Shown: positions 1 through 8,792, numbered from the stretch's first letter. The stretch: DNA of 64,000 bases from an uncultured Coriobacteriaceae bacterium (GCA_902768975.1 CACXMZ010000005.1:62001-126000), one strand, 5' to 3'. Notes: a model not told the origin generated them from the sequence alone. Numbers and translations are program-made.

Positions 1-1
1 T

Positions 2-220
2 ATTAAGCAGCGCCAGCTTATGAAATACGGCGAATGCGCCAACTGTGGCTACCCGGTAGAAGCTGACTATGTCATCTGCCCGAATTGCCACCAGCGCCTG
101 AAGAATCTGTGCGCTACCTGCAATCATGCGCTCGACCCCGCCTGGAGCGTGTGCCCCTACTGCGCCACCCCTGTGGGGCAGTCGAGCAGGCGCAGCTCAG
201 GCAGCGGCGGCCGCCACTAA
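2..220 (+). CDS. Zinc-ribbon protein, C-terminal part (truncated by window edge)
   Basis: The reading frame is open to the left edge of the window, so only the last 72 codons are seen. The first ATG at 20 lies inside the frame and need not be the true start. The piece holds two treble-clef zinc ribbons: CxxC pairs at CANC and CPNC, then CATC and CPYC, followed by a Ser/Gly/Arg-rich tail. Double zinc ribbons of this kind (DZR-like) normally sit at the end of larger proteins and bind zinc for protein or nucleic acid contacts. The substrate cannot be told from this fragment. It runs in the same direction as thrS, 111 bp upstream of it. Confidence 0.6.
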   Translation: MKQRQLMKYGECANCGYPVEADYVICPNCHQRLKNLCATCNHALDPAWSVCPYCATPVGQSSRRSSGSGGRH

Positions 221-256
221 GTTTAGGTATAAAGGGCATCCGTTTCGCCCTTAAAC

Positions 257-283
257 CCCTTTGCGAAATCAACCCGCAAAGGG
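257..283 (+). promoter_or_regulatory. Perfect 9-bp stem-loop in the thrS leader
   Basis: CCCTTTGCG (257-265) and CGCAAAGGG (275-283) form a perfect stem with a 9-nt loop, about 48 nt before the thrS start codon. There is no T-run after it and no T-box consensus in the leader. It is either a terminator of the upstream zinc-ribbon gene or a leader structure of thrS; I cannot tell which. Confidence 0.4.
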
Positions 284-331
284 AAGTGTTTGCAGACGCT
301 TTGTATGCGTCCGGGAGACAAGGAGTAAAAC

Positions 332-2248
332 ATGAACGTCATTCTTCCCGATGGTTCAAACAAAGAAGTACAAGAAGGCGCCACGATAGCAGACGTGGCG
401 GCGTCCATTGGTGCGGGCCTTGCCAAGGCTGCGCTTGCGGGCAAGATCGAAGGTGAACTCGTTGACCTTTCGGCCCCCGTTACGGACGGTGCGCATGTCG
501 AAATCGTCACCGACAAGTCGCCTGAAGCCCTCGGCATTTTGCGCCATTCGTGCGCCCACATTATGGCAGAAGCAGTACAGCTGCTTTACCCGGGCGTACA
601 GATTGCCTTTGGTCCTGAAACCGCCGACGGCTTTTTCTACGACTTTGGGCTCGACACGAGCATTTCAAGCGACGACTTCGAAAAGATTGAAGCCAAGATG
701 GCAGAAATCATTGCAGCCGACGCGCCTTTCGTTCGCAAGGTGGTTAGCCGCGAAGAAGCCAAGGCTGTCTTTGGTAACCAGAAGTTTAAGACCGAACACA
801 TCGACGACTTCGCCGAAGATGAAGCAATTAGCATCTACGAGCACGGCACCTTTGCTGACCTGTGTTCCGGCCCCCATATTCCGAGCGCTGGTAAGATTGG
901 CGCCTTCAAGCTTATGAAGGTGGCGGGCGCTTATTGGAAGGGCGACGCCGAAAACGAACAGCTCCAGCGTGTGTATGGTACCGCTTTCTTCAAGCAGAAG
1001 GACTTGGACGAATACCTGCATAATCTGGAAGAAGCCGAAAAGCGCGACCATCGCAAGATTGGCCGCGACCTGGGTATCTTCATGATCGACGACATGGCGG
1101 GCGCGGGCCTTCCCATGTATTTGCCTGCTGGTGGCCGCGTTATTCGCACGCTCCAGGAATGGCTGCGTCGCGAACTGTACCGCCGCGGCTACGAAGAAGT
1201 TATTACCCCGCACATTTACAAGGCTGACGTATGGAAGACGAGTGGCCACTACGGCTTCTATCATGAAAACATGTACTTCTTCGAAATCAATGAAGGTTCC
1301 GACGAAGAGCCTCGTCCCAGTGAATATGGCGTGAAGCCCATGAATTGCCCGGGCCACGTCATGCTGTACAAGAATGCGATTCACAGCTATCGCGAAATGC
1401 CAATTCGTTACTTTGAATTTGGCACGGTGTATAGGCACGAACTTTCGGGCGCAGTCCATGGTCTTATGCGCGCCCGCGGCTTTACCCAAGACGACGCCCA
1501 CGTGTTCTGCCGCGAAGACCAGGTGGTTGAAGAAGTGCTTGCCATTCTGGATTTGGCGGACAATATCATGAGCGAGTTTGGCTTTGAATACGCCGCTGAA
1601 ATTTCTACGCGTCCTGAAAAGAGCATCGGTACCGACGAAATGTGGGAAAAGGCCGAAAGCTTCCTGCGTACCGCCATTGAGCAGCGCGGCATTAGCTACG
1701 AAATCAACCCGGGCGACGGCGCCTTCTATGGTCCTAAGATTGACATTAAGGTGAAGGACGCCATTGGGCGCTGGTGGCAGTGCTCCACGGTGCAGGTGGA
1801 CTTTAACTTGCCCGAGCGTTTCGACATGACCTATCGCACTGCCGAAAATACGGAAGAGCGCCCCTGGATGCTCCATCGCGCACTCTTTGGTTCTATCGAA
1901 CGCTTCTTGGGTATTTTGCTCGAGCATACTTCGGGCAACTTGCCGCTGTGGCTTACGCCCACCCAGGCCGTGGTTGTTCCCATTGCCGACAGACACCTGG
2001 AAGCAGCCGAAGAAATTGCCAGGCAGATCCGCGCGGTCGAAGGACGTGTGGAAGTCTATGAACAAAATGAACCTATGCGCGTAAAGATTGCAAAAGCACA
2101 GGCGGCAAAGATTCCGCTTATGTTGGTAGTTGGCGACAAGGAAATTGAAGATGGCACCGTCAGCTTACGTACCCGTGAAGAAGGGGACAAGGGCAGCGTT
2201 CCCGTGAGCGAAATTATAGGTGTCATCGAGAATGCAAGAGTCCGATAA
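332..2248 (+). CDS. thrS: Threonyl-tRNA synthetase
   Basis: Class II synthetase that charges tRNA-Thr in the cytoplasm. The 638-residue length is normal for the bacterial form. Domains in order: TGS domain (about 1-62), the editing domain with HSCAH (His72, His76) and the later Cys-His pair in LCSGPH, then the catalytic core. The core shows the zinc ligand motif NCPGH, motif 2 around YRHELSGAVHGLMRARGF, and motif 3 in HRALFGSIERF. The C-terminal anticodon-binding domain covers roughly the last 100 residues. AAGGAG at 320-325 lies at good distance from the ATG. The 3' end overlaps the next gene, which suggests co-transcription. Two of its substrate tRNAs, GGT and TGT, are also in this window. 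Confidence 0.97.
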   Translation: MNVILPDGSNKEVQEGATIADVAASIGAGLAKAALAGKIEGELVDLSAPVTDGAHVEIVTDKSPEALGILRHSCAHIMAEAVQLLYPGVQIAFGPETADGFFYDFGLDTSISSDDFEKIEAKMAEIIAADAPFVRKVVSREEAKAVFGNQKFKTEHIDDFAEDEAISIYEHGTFADLCSGPHIPSAGKIGAFKLMKVAGAYWKGDAENEQLQRVYGTAFFKQKDLDEYLHNLEEAEKRDHRKIGRDLGIFMIDDMAGAGLPMYLPAGGRVIRTLQEWLRRELYRRGYEEVITPHIYKADVWKTSGHYGFYHENMYFFEINEGSDEEPRPSEYGVKPMNCPGHVMLYKNAIHSYREMPIRYFEFGTVYRHELSGAVHGLMRARGFTQDDAHVFCREDQVVEEVLAILDLADNIMSEFGFEYAAEISTRPEKSIGTDEMWEKAESFLRTAIEQRGISYEINPGDGAFYGPKIDIKVKDAIGRWWQCSTVQVDFNLPERFDMTYRTAENTEERPWMLHRALFGSIERFLGILLEHTSGNLPLWLTPTQAVVVPIADRHLEAAEEIARQIRAVEGRVEVYEQNEPMRVKIAKAQAAKIPLMLVVGDKEIEDGTVSLRTREEGDKGSVPVSEIIGVIENARVR

Positions 2249-3110
2249 TATTCTTGCCATCGTAGTTGTAAGTGCAGCAGCCGCTGTTGTAGCGGTTGCT
2301 GCTTCTTTACTGGTGCTTGCCGTCTTAGGCATTTCTCTTTTAGATTTCGAAGCCATGAGCGGCGAGGAAAAGGCCAGCATTTCCGCTTCCTCGATGGAGC
2401 AAGATAGCAGTGCTTCAAGTTCAACGAAGCAGAGCAGCACCCGGCCTTCTGCTTCGTCTTCAAAGGCGCCCGAAAACCCGAAGGGTCTCGCTGCGCCCAA
2501 TATAAATGCAAGCATGGCTGAATGCCTTCAATACCCCAATTACCCGGCAGGTTGCGAGTCGGCTTCCATGACGGCGGTGCTTAATGCCCTTGGCTACCAG
2601 GTGGACCTGGGTTCTTTTATAGAGCAGTATGTGCTGAATGTTGAAGGGCCTGCCGACATGGTCCATGCTTTTTCAGGGGACCCAGCTTTCGATGGGGCGG
2701 CCTTTCCGCCCGTTATGGCCCGCGCAGGCAACGCCTATTTACGTGACCAGAATGCGGAGTGGCGCTTCGTTGAGCTTAATGAGGAGCCCTTTGGTCAGGT
2801 GCTTGAAGAAGTGGCTTCGGGCCGCCCCGTTTTGATTTGGACAACCCAGATGGGTGACTATCCTATGCTTTCTGGCATTTTCGCCGAAGGCTACCAGTGG
2901 TATGACAATGAACATTGTGTTGTGCTCTATGGCCAGGCGGAAAACGGCAATTTGCTGGTCATGGACCCCCAGTATGGCTTTGTTGAACGGGAACGCGAAT
3001 TGTTTGAAAGTGTATATGACGCCTGTGGCATGCATGGGCTTACCATAGTCCAGCATAATGTGTTATGGCACGACGCCATCGAAGCTTCGACCGTCCTTAA
3101 AGGAGCTTAA
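2232..3110 (+). CDS. Secreted or membrane-anchored C39-like (papain-fold) peptidase family protein
   Basis: The protein begins with a hydrophobic segment (about residues 6-35, ending ISLL) that should act as an uncleaved signal anchor. A Ser-rich low-complexity linker follows (about 45-85), then an extracellular domain of the Peptidase_C39_2 type. The likely catalytic Cys is in YPAGCESAS, the His in NEHCVVLYG and the Asp/Asn in MDPQYG, in the order expected for this fold. The ATG at 2232 was chosen; a GTG at 2220 is in frame and would add four residues. Either start overlaps the end of thrS. The family occurs in Gram-positive surface proteins, and its substrates are mostly unknown. Whether it cleaves peptide bonds here is inference. 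Confidence 0.75.
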   Translation: MQESDNILAIVVVSAAAAVVAVAASLLVLAVLGISLLDFEAMSGEEKASISASSMEQDSSASSSTKQSSTRPSASSSKAPENPKGLAAPNINASMAECLQYPNYPAGCESASMTAVLNALGYQVDLGSFIEQYVLNVEGPADMVHAFSGDPAFDGAAFPPVMARAGNAYLRDQNAEWRFVELNEEPFGQVLEEVASGRPVLIWTTQMGDYPMLSGIFAEGYQWYDNEHCVVLYGQAENGNLLVMDPQYGFVERERELFESVYDACGMHGLTIVQHNVLWHDAIEASTVLKGA

Positions 3111-3118
3111 GAACGTGA

Positions 3119-3156
3119 AAGCGTGAATGGTGAAGTGTTCTAACATCGCCACGCTT
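3119..3156 (+). terminator. Imperfect stem-loop after the C39-like gene
   Basis: AAGCGTG (3119-3125) pairs with CACGCTT (3150-3156), and the inner arms GGTGAAGTGTT and AACATCGCC extend the stem. It starts 8 nt after the stop codon. There is no T-run, so termination activity is uncertain. The rest of the gap to trxA (3157-3314) shows only a -10-like TAGAAT at 3270-3275 without a clear -35. Confidence 0.35.
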
Positions 3157-3314
3157 GCTTGCCTTATTGCACTTACATTTTCCAGTTAACTTTTTCAGGG
3201 CTATTTGAAGAAGTCATAGACTGTGATTTTGCTACAGATTCCCCCGACAAAAATAACTATAGTCTTTGCTAGAATTAACAACGCAAAAGCGAAGACACGC
3301 GAAAAGGAGTAGCA

Positions 3315-3626
3315 ATGGCAGAACACATTAACATCACGAACTTTGACGAGAAAGTGCTTCAATCGAACAAGCCCGTTTTGGTTGACTTCTTTGCAACCTG
3401 GTGCGGCCCCTGCAAGATGATGAGCCCCGTTATTGACGAACTCGCCACTGAACTTGCTGGTGAAGTTGACGTCTATAAGGTCGACGTCGACGAAAACCCC
3501 GAAGTTGCCCAGCGCTATGGCGTTATGAGCATTCCTACCCTCGTGGTATTTGAAAATGGTCAGGTAAAGAACCAGACCATGGGTGCTCAGCCCAAGACCG
3601 CTCTGCTTCAACTGCTTGGCAAGTAA
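3315..3626 (+). CDS. trxA: Thioredoxin
   Basis: Small cytoplasmic disulfide reductase of 103 residues, the usual length. The active site is WCGPC in the context FFATWCGPCKMMSP, followed by the conserved cis-proline region SIPTLVVFENG. AAAAGGAG sits six bases before the ATG. It stands alone, with a gap of about 200 bp before it and a strong terminator after it, so it is probably a single-gene unit. In an anaerobe it would supply electrons to ribonucleotide reductase, peroxidases and methionine sulfoxide reductases; those partners are not in the window. Confidence 0.96.
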   Translation: MAEHINITNFDEKVLQSNKPVLVDFFATWCGPCKMMSPVIDELATELAGEVDVYKVDVDENPEVAQRYGVMSIPTLVVFENGQVKNQTMGAQPKTALLQLLGK

Positions 3627-3663
3627 CTAAACCCTGCAGGCTGGGTAAGAGCCTGCGCTACTT

Positions 3664-3703
3664 AAGGCAAGGTTGTCCCTTTTGGTGGCAGCCTTGCCTT
3701 TTG
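3664..3703 (+). terminator. Rho-independent terminator after trxA
   Basis: AAGGCAAGGTTG (3664-3675) pairs with CAGCCTTGCCTT (3689-3700), with one G-T pair, followed by T residues. It lies 38 bp after the trxA stop. Confidence 0.8.
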
Positions 3704-3773
3704 CATGGAAGTAAGTCGAGCGTTGGTTTGGCATGGTATTATCCTTGACGCCAAGAAGAGAAAGATACCAGCA

Positions 3774-4847
3774 ATGTTGGAACAGGAAAAACTAGAAAAG
3801 ATTATTAAGGCCTACGAAGACCTGGGCGAACGCTTGGGCGACCCTGCGGTGCTCGCAGACCAAAAGGAATACGTGCGCCTGACCAAGGAATATGCCAACC
3901 AGGGCCCCTTGGCAAGCGCGGCTGCCCAATACGTGCAGGACATGAAGGACCTGGCAGACGCTAAGGAATTGCTTTCCGACGCCGACATGAAGGAATTTGC
4001 CCAGGAAGAAATTGCGCGCATTGAAGCGGGCTTGCCCCAGCTTGAAGAAGACATTAAGTTCATGCTTATTCCTGCTGACCCAGCCGACGACAAGGACATC
4101 ATTGTTGAAATTCGTGCGGCTGCGGGTGGCGACGAGGCAGCCATTTTTGCGGGCGACTTGTACCGCATGTATACCCATTTTGCCGACGACAAAGGCTGGA
4201 AAGTCGAAATGCTTGACGCCCATGCGTCCGACGCGGGTGGCTACAAGGAAATCCAGTTCAAGGTTAAGGGCGACAAGGTTTATTCCGAAATGAAGTTTGA
4301 GTCGGGCGTTCATCGCGTGCAACGCGTTCCTAAGACGGAAAGCCAGGGCCGTATTCATACCTCTACTGCCACGGTGGCCGTCTTGCCCGAAGCCGACGAA
4401 GTTGAAGTGGAAATCAAGCAGGAAGATCTGCGCATCGACGTGTACCGCGCCGGTGGTCCGGGCGGGCAGTGCGTTAACACGACCGACTCTGCGGTGCGTA
4501 TTACCCATTTGCCTACGGGTTTGGTGGTGCAGTCACAGGACCAAAAGTCTCAGCTGCAAAACAAGATTGCAGCCATGAGTGTGTTGCGTGCGCGCCTGTA
4601 CGAAAAGATGCTTGAAGAACAGCGTGCAGCCGAAGGTGCTGAACGCCTGGCTCAGATTGGCACGGGCGACCGCAGCGAAAAGATTCGCACCTACAATGGC
4701 CCGCAGGACCGCGTGACCGACCATCGCATTGGTTACAACGGCACCTACAATGGCGTCTTGCTTTTCAGTGGTGGGGCAGGCCTTGCTGAACTCATTACGG
4801 CACTGCAGGCTGCCGACCGTGCCCGCAAGCTCGAACAAGCTGTGTAA
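3774..4847 (+). CDS. prfA: Peptide chain release factor 1
   Basis: RF1 recognises UAA and UAG stop codons and triggers peptide release on the ribosome. The GGQ loop is seen in [17 protein letters not shown], and the codon-recognition domain precedes it. The ATG at 3774 gives 357 residues starting MLEQEKLEK, the normal RF1 length and N-terminus. An in-frame upstream ATG at 3705 would add 23 unrelated residues that overlap the trxA terminator, so it was rejected. No strong ribosome binding site is present, only AGAAAG. The next gene but for a palindromic element is prmC, which methylates the glutamine of this GGQ motif. Confidence 0.96.
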   Translation: MLEQEKLEKIIKAYEDLGERLGDPAVLADQKEYVRLTKEYANQGPLASAAAQYVQDMKDLADAKELLSDADMKEFAQEEIARIEAGLPQLEEDIKFMLIPADPADDKDIIVEIRAAAGGDEAAIFAGDLYRMYTHFADDKGWKVEMLDAHASDAGGYKEIQFKVKGDKVYSEMKFESGVHRVQRVPKTESQGRIHTSTATVAVLPEADEVEVEIKQEDLRIDVYRAGGPGGQCVNTTDSAVRITHLPTGLVVQSQDQKSQLQNKIAAMSVLRARLYEKMLEEQRAAEGAERLAQIGTGDRSEKIRTYNGPQDRVTDHRIGYNGTYNGVLLFSGGAGLAELITALQAADRARKLEQAV

Positions 4848-4848
4848 T

Positions 4849-4876
4849 ATTCCGTTGTTCTAGCGAACAACGGAAT
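4849..4876 (+). terminator. Perfect 12-bp hairpin with TAGC loop after prfA
   Basis: ATTCCGTTGTTC (4849-4860), TAGC loop, GAACAACGGAAT (4865-4876). It starts 1 nt after the prfA stop. There is no T-run. It shares the GTTC-TARC-GAAC core with hairpins at 38055 and 58482 and forms the left part of the composite palindrome family (copy A). Confidence 0.6.
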
Positions 4877-4888
4877 ACTCGACGTTGT

Positions 4889-4996
4889 AATTCAATACGG
4901 CTTCACGTTTCGCCCTTCCTTTGTGCCCCGCGTACCCAAGTGCACTTCGGCGCAAAGAGCGAGCGAACTATTTTGCCTTACTGAATTTCGCTGACT
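4889..4996. repeat. Composite palindrome family, copy A (long imperfect hairpin)
   Basis: An outer stem pairs ATTCAATACGGC (about 4889-4900) with GCCTTACTGAAT (about 4975-4986), with two mismatches. Inner arms around CTTTGTGCC and GGCGCAAAG close on the centre CGTACCCAAGTGCAC. The right edge reads TTCGCTGACT. The same architecture recurs at 18990, 19260 and 58521. It fills most of the prfA-prmC gap. Confidence 0.65.
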
Positions 4997-5019
4997 TTGT
5001 TGGACCTATAACTTAAACT
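4991..5019 (+). promoter_or_regulatory. Candidate prmC promoter for a leaderless transcript
   Basis: CTGACT (4991-4996) as -35, a 17-bp spacer, and TAAACT (5014-5019) as -10. The ATG of prmC begins 8 nt after the -10 box and no Shine-Dalgarno precedes it, so transcription would start at or next to the start codon. The -35 lies in the right edge of repeat copy A. Confidence 0.45.
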
Positions 5020-5026
5020 GTATGCC

Positions 5027-6043
5027 ATGAATGATATTTGGACGGTAAAACGAATACTTGACTGGATAGAAGGGTACCTGGCTGAAAAGGGTATTGAAAA
5101 CCCGCGGCTTTCGGCCCAGTGGCTCGTGTCTGACGCGCTTGGGTGTTCGCGCTTGGAACTCTATACAGACCTTGAGCGCCCGCTCACCGACGTGGAACGG
5201 GACGTTTTGCGCGGCTATACCAAACGACGTGGCGAAGGGGAACCCCTTCAATACATTACGGGCAAAACCGACTTTCGCTTTGTGAGCTTGCACATTGAAC
5301 CAGGGGTGTTAATTCCTCGCCCTGAAACAGAAGTGCTCGTAAGCGAAGCGCTTACTGCTCTTAAAGAAGCTCTGCAGGAAGACGACGAGGCTCCTGCAGG
5401 CGGTGCGCTTTTTGAAGGTGCCGAGAGCCCTGCTAGCGAAGAATCCCTGGATGGTGTTGAGGGCCTAGCAGAAAATGCGCTTTCGGAAGACGCTCCCGTG
5501 GAAGTGGTAGTTGAGCCTGAAATTCCGGAGATTAGGGTGGTCGACCTGTGTACGGGCAGCGGCAACATTGCCTGTTCGATTGCCCATGAGCTACCGCATG
5601 CTCGCGTGTATGCGACCGACATTTCTCCTACTGCCTGCGCCCTCGCTGCTCGCAATGCTGAAGCTTTAGGTCTTACTGAAAGGGTTCATGTTTTTGAAGG
5701 CGACCTGGAGCAGGCGCTTCCTTCAGAACTTAAGCACAAGGTTCATCTGCTTATTTCCAACCCGCCCTATATTCCGTCTGCCGTCCTTTCGTCCCTAGAC
5801 GCAGAAGTGACTGAATTCGAGCCAGCTCTTGCCCTCGATGGTGGGGCAGACGGTCTTGATGTTTTCAGGCGAATTCTTCTTGTTGCAGATGAGTATTTAT
5901 GCGAAGGTGGCGTATTGGCCCTGGAGCTTTTTGAAGAGCACCTGGACTCTGCCGCACGTCTTGCTCAAGAGTCTGGTTTTAAGGGTGTCCGTACGGCTTT
6001 CGACCTGGCGGGAAAGCCCCGAATTCTCGTCGCATACAAGTAA
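5027..6043 (+). CDS. prmC: Release factor glutamine methyltransferase (PrmC/HemK), with an acidic insertion
   Basis: SAM-dependent N5-glutamine methyltransferase that modifies the GGQ glutamine of RF1 and RF2. The N-terminal helical domain spans about 1-85. The Rossmann SAM-binding motif is VVDLCTGSGNIACSIA, and the catalytic signature is LLISNPPYIPS. Between the end of the N-terminal region (VLVSEALTAL) and the SAM motif there is an unusual acidic stretch of about 60 residues, rich in Glu, Asp, Ala and Gly, which makes the protein 338 residues against a usual 280-290. No ribosome binding site precedes the ATG, consistent with a leaderless message. Its target RF1 is encoded directly upstream. 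Confidence 0.93.
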   Translation: MNDIWTVKRILDWIEGYLAEKGIENPRLSAQWLVSDALGCSRLELYTDLERPLTDVERDVLRGYTKRRGEGEPLQYITGKTDFRFVSLHIEPGVLIPRPETEVLVSEALTALKEALQEDDEAPAGGALFEGAESPASEESLDGVEGLAENALSEDAPVEVVVEPEIPEIRVVDLCTGSGNIACSIAHELPHARVYATDISPTACALAARNAEALGLTERVHVFEGDLEQALPSELKHKVHLLISNPPYIPSAVLSSLDAEVTEFEPALALDGGADGLDVFRRILLVADEYLCEGGVLALELFEEHLDSAARLAQESGFKGVRTAFDLAGKPRILVAYK

Positions 6044-6139
6044 CTCTTTGACTACATCTATTCTTTACGAGTGCGCTGCTCATGCGTTAATATGTTGAAC
6101 TGTATTTGGCGCAGAAATGGATGATAGTAAGGAGCAGCT

Positions 6140-8053
6140 GTGGCTAATACCGACAAGCCTCAATCTGGAGACGCATCCCTCGAACCGAGTATCCCTTACG
6201 CTTTTTACGTGGTGCGTGAACAGGAAGTTCCGAACAAAGCTGAAGCGACGGAAGCGGCACAAGCGCATCTTGCCGAAAAGGCTGCCCAGGTAGCCCAGCG
6301 CGCTCAGCAGGCGCAGCCTGTGCAACCCGTACAGCCCATTCAGCCGCTTCAACAGGTAGAGGCCGTGCAACCTATACAACCGGTGCAGCAGGTAGAGCCC
6401 GTTCAGCAGCCGGAACCCGTGCAGCCGGTTCCTGCGCCCGCTGAAGTTACCGCTGGGGAGGCTTCCGCGGCCGTCGCTGCGGCAGCTGCCCCTGTAGTTG
6501 CCCCGGGTGCACCCGTTCCGCCGGTTGCTGCATACCCTGTTGTGGGCGAGCCCCCCGTGGCCTCCGCACCAGCTCAGGCACCTACGCCCGTTGCTGCTAA
6601 CGAACCTATTCCTGCTGCCTCTTCGCCGGATCCTATACCTGTTGAAGCTGCTGCAGTTGCTAACCCCGCAGTGCGGCCCGTTACTTTGGGCACCACGGTA
6701 CCCCCGTATACAACACCTACGGGCGCCCCTGCAGAAGAAGACCTTGAAGCGATGAGCGCCTATAAAACAATCGAAGCGCGCCGCAAGCGCAAGCGTCGCA
6801 ACCGCATTATCGCTGCCTGCATCGTTGGCGCCCTTGCCTTGGGCGCGGGTGGCTTTTGGGCTGCCAATAACCTTCTTCCCGGCGCTGCTCCTGTTGAAGA
6901 AGAAAGCTTTGAAGTTGCCTATGCTGCCGTCGACACTTTCGAGCAGAGTGTTTCGGCTTCAGGTGCTATCAAGCCTGTTTCGCAGGTGCTTGTTACCCCT
7001 GAAGTGGACGGTATTATTCAAGAAGTGAAAGTGGCGGAAGGCGACAATGTTCTTAAGGGCGACGTGCTTTTCACGTTGAAAAACGACAAGCTGGACCGCG
7101 ACATTGAAGACGCCGAACAAGCTATTCGGACGGCCGAACATGGCGTTACGACCGCAACCGACACGCTTAACGGCGCTTATAACAAACTCTATGAAGCTCA
7201 GGCGAATTACGACAAGGTCTTTTCCACGCTATATGAAACCCAGGAAATCGCCGACGCGGCAGGCGCTGAAGCAGCCGACTTGCTCAATGCTGCACAAACA
7301 GCCTATGACTCTGCCCAGGGTGGCCTTGAAGAAGCCCAGGCTGCCGTAACGCGCGCCCAAACGACTCTTGAAGACGCCAAGGCAAATGCCGAAAAGCGCA
7401 CGGTGCGTGCCCCTGAAGGTGGTGCCATCGTTACCATGAATGCCGAAGTTGGCGCATCCGTCGGTGCGGGTTCAGGCGCAGGTTCGGGCTCTGGTTCGGG
7501 CTCGGGAGCTTCTTCCTTGATCACCATTGCCGACCTTTCGACCTTGCGCGTTTCGGTCCAGGTGAACGAAGTCGACATTAATAACTTGCAGGAAGGCCAG
7601 AAAGCCGAAGTTACTTTTTCAGCTTTGCCCGACCTGGTATTAAATGCAAGCATCGAACGCATTGCTGCCGTTTCTTCGGGGTCTGGTTCTGAAGGTGCTG
7701 GTGGCGGCATTGTTACCTACGATGTCGACCTCGTGATTAATGAGCCTGACCCCCGGGTTAAACCTGGTATGACCGCGCGGGTCAAGATTATTACCCAGCA
7801 GCTGGAAAACGCGCTTACTATTCCCGTTGCGGCCCTTCAAATGGCCAGCGAAGACAAGGCGACCGTATTTGTTGCCCCGGGCTATACCGGCGAAGGCAAG
7901 CCCGAATTCGAAGAGCGCTCCGTCACGGTATTGGCCCAGGATGCGAGCATGGCCGTGGTTGAAGGCAAGATTGCCGAAGGCGACGCCGTGCAGCTCTTCT
8001 ATGACAATGCGGGCGACGAATCGGGGACTGTGGCTTCTGCAGAAGTAGGGTAG
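6140..8053 (+). CDS. MacA/HlyD-type membrane fusion (adaptor) protein
   Basis: First gene of a three-gene MacAB-like export unit. Start is GTG at 6140 after AAGGAG. Residues 1-210 are cytoplasmic low-complexity sequence, with repeated VQP, IQP and QQVEPV units (about 50-100) and then Ala/Pro/Val-rich sequence. A basic patch (RRKRKRRNR) precedes one membrane span (about 222-240). The external part has a lipoyl-like half motif, a coiled-coil hairpin with an alternating Ala/Glu/Gln pattern (about 315-425), a Gly-Ser linker and a beta-barrel domain ending in ALTIPVAALQ. Family knowledge places such adaptors between an inner membrane ABC transporter and the outside. The substrate (peptide, lipid or drug) is unknown. 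The long N-terminal tail is unusual. Confidence 0.85.
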   Translation: MANTDKPQSGDASLEPSIPYAFYVVREQEVPNKAEATEAAQAHLAEKAAQVAQRAQQAQPVQPVQPIQPLQQVEAVQPIQPVQQVEPVQQPEPVQPVPAPAEVTAGEASAAVAAAAAPVVAPGAPVPPVAAYPVVGEPPVASAPAQAPTPVAANEPIPAASSPDPIPVEAAAVANPAVRPVTLGTTVPPYTTPTGAPAEEDLEAMSAYKTIEARRKRKRRNRIIAACIVGALALGAGGFWAANNLLPGAAPVEEESFEVAYAAVDTFEQSVSASGAIKPVSQVLVTPEVDGIIQEVKVAEGDNVLKGDVLFTLKNDKLDRDIEDAEQAIRTAEHGVTTATDTLNGAYNKLYEAQANYDKVFSTLYETQEIADAAGAEAADLLNAAQTAYDSAQGGLEEAQAAVTRAQTTLEDAKANAEKRTVRAPEGGAIVTMNAEVGASVGAGSGAGSGSGSGSGASSLITIADLSTLRVSVQVNEVDINNLQEGQKAEVTFSALPDLVLNASIERIAAVSSGSGSEGAGGGIVTYDVDLVINEPDPRVKPGMTARVKIITQQLENALTIPVAALQMASEDKATVFVAPGYTGEGKPEFEERSVTVLAQDASMAVVEGKIAEGDAVQLFYDNAGDESGTVASAEVG

Positions 8054-8057
8054 TAGC

Positions 8058-8792
8058 GTGTCGCGTGTATTAGATGTTGTAAATCTACACCGCATTTACG
8101 AAACAAAGGCGGGGCTTACCCATGCTCTTCGCGGAGTTTCCCTCGTGGTTGAACGCGGCGAATTTCTGTGCATCATGGGGCCAAGTGGTTCGGGCAAGTC
8201 TACGCTTATGAACGTGCTTGGCTGCCTCGACAGGCCCACTTCGGGCACTTACCGCCTTGAAGGCCTCGATGTTGCTACGCTTTCAGACGACGACCTTGCT
8301 GAAATTCGTTCAAGCCGCATTGGTTTTGTGTTCCAAAGCTTTAACCTTTTGACGCGTGCCACGGTGCTGCGTAATGTCATGCTGCCCCTGGTATATTCGT
8401 CTACGTGCCCGAAGTCCGAAAGGCTCGAGCGTGCCGTCCGTGCCCTGGTTGCGGTTAATATTCCTGAAGAACTTTTCGACCATCGATCTAATGAACTTTC
8501 GGGTGGGCAAATGCAGCGCGTGGCCATTGCGCGTGCCCTGGTAAACGACCCTGCTCTAATTCTTGCGGACGAACCCACGGGCAATTTGGACTCGGCTACA
8601 AGCGAACGCGTCCTTTCTCTTTTCCGTAAGCTTGCCGACGCGGGCAAGACCGTCGTGCTTATTACCCACGACCCCGAAGTGGCCATGTATGCCGACCGTA
8701 CTATTTATATTCGCGACGGTAAGTCACTCACGGCTGAAGAAGAACAGGCCCACGTGGCGGCCCTTCAGGCAAGGGGGCAGTATGCGAATTAG
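8058..8792 (+). CDS. ABC transporter ATPase, MacB/LolD type
   Basis: Cytoplasmic ATPase of the export unit, 244 residues. Walker A is GPSGSGKST, the signature is LSGGQMQR, and Walker B with the catalytic Glu is [13 protein letters not shown]. The switch His is in [10 protein letters not shown]. Sequence type matches the MacB/LolD/FtsE group, which power mechanotransmission rather than classical transport. GTG start at 8058, 4 nt after the adaptor's stop; the 3' end overlaps the permease gene by 11 nt, so the three genes are translationally coupled. Confidence 0.93.
   Translation: MSRVLDVVNLHRIYETKAGLTHALRGVSLVVERGEFLCIMGPSGSGKSTLMNVLGCLDRPTSGTYRLEGLDVATLSDDDLAEIRSSRIGFVFQSFNLLTRATVLRNVMLPLVYSSTCPKSERLERAVRALVAVNIPEELFDHRSNELSGGQMQRVAIARALVNDPALILADEPTGNLDSATSERVLSLFRKLADAGKTVVLITHDPEVAMYADRTIYIRDGKSLTAEEEQAHVAALQARGQYAN

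Noticed and set aside
221-331. T-box riboswitch before thrS
   Set aside because: The 111-bp leader is too short and lacks the T-box sequence and a specifier loop; only one hairpin is present.
665-2065. Long minus-strand open frame opposite thrS
   Set aside because: It mirrors the codon pattern of thrS (rich in GAA and GAC on the other strand), has no family match and no ribosome binding site. Similar shadows opposite tuf (14851-16410) and rplA/rplK (17591-19009) were dropped for the same reason.
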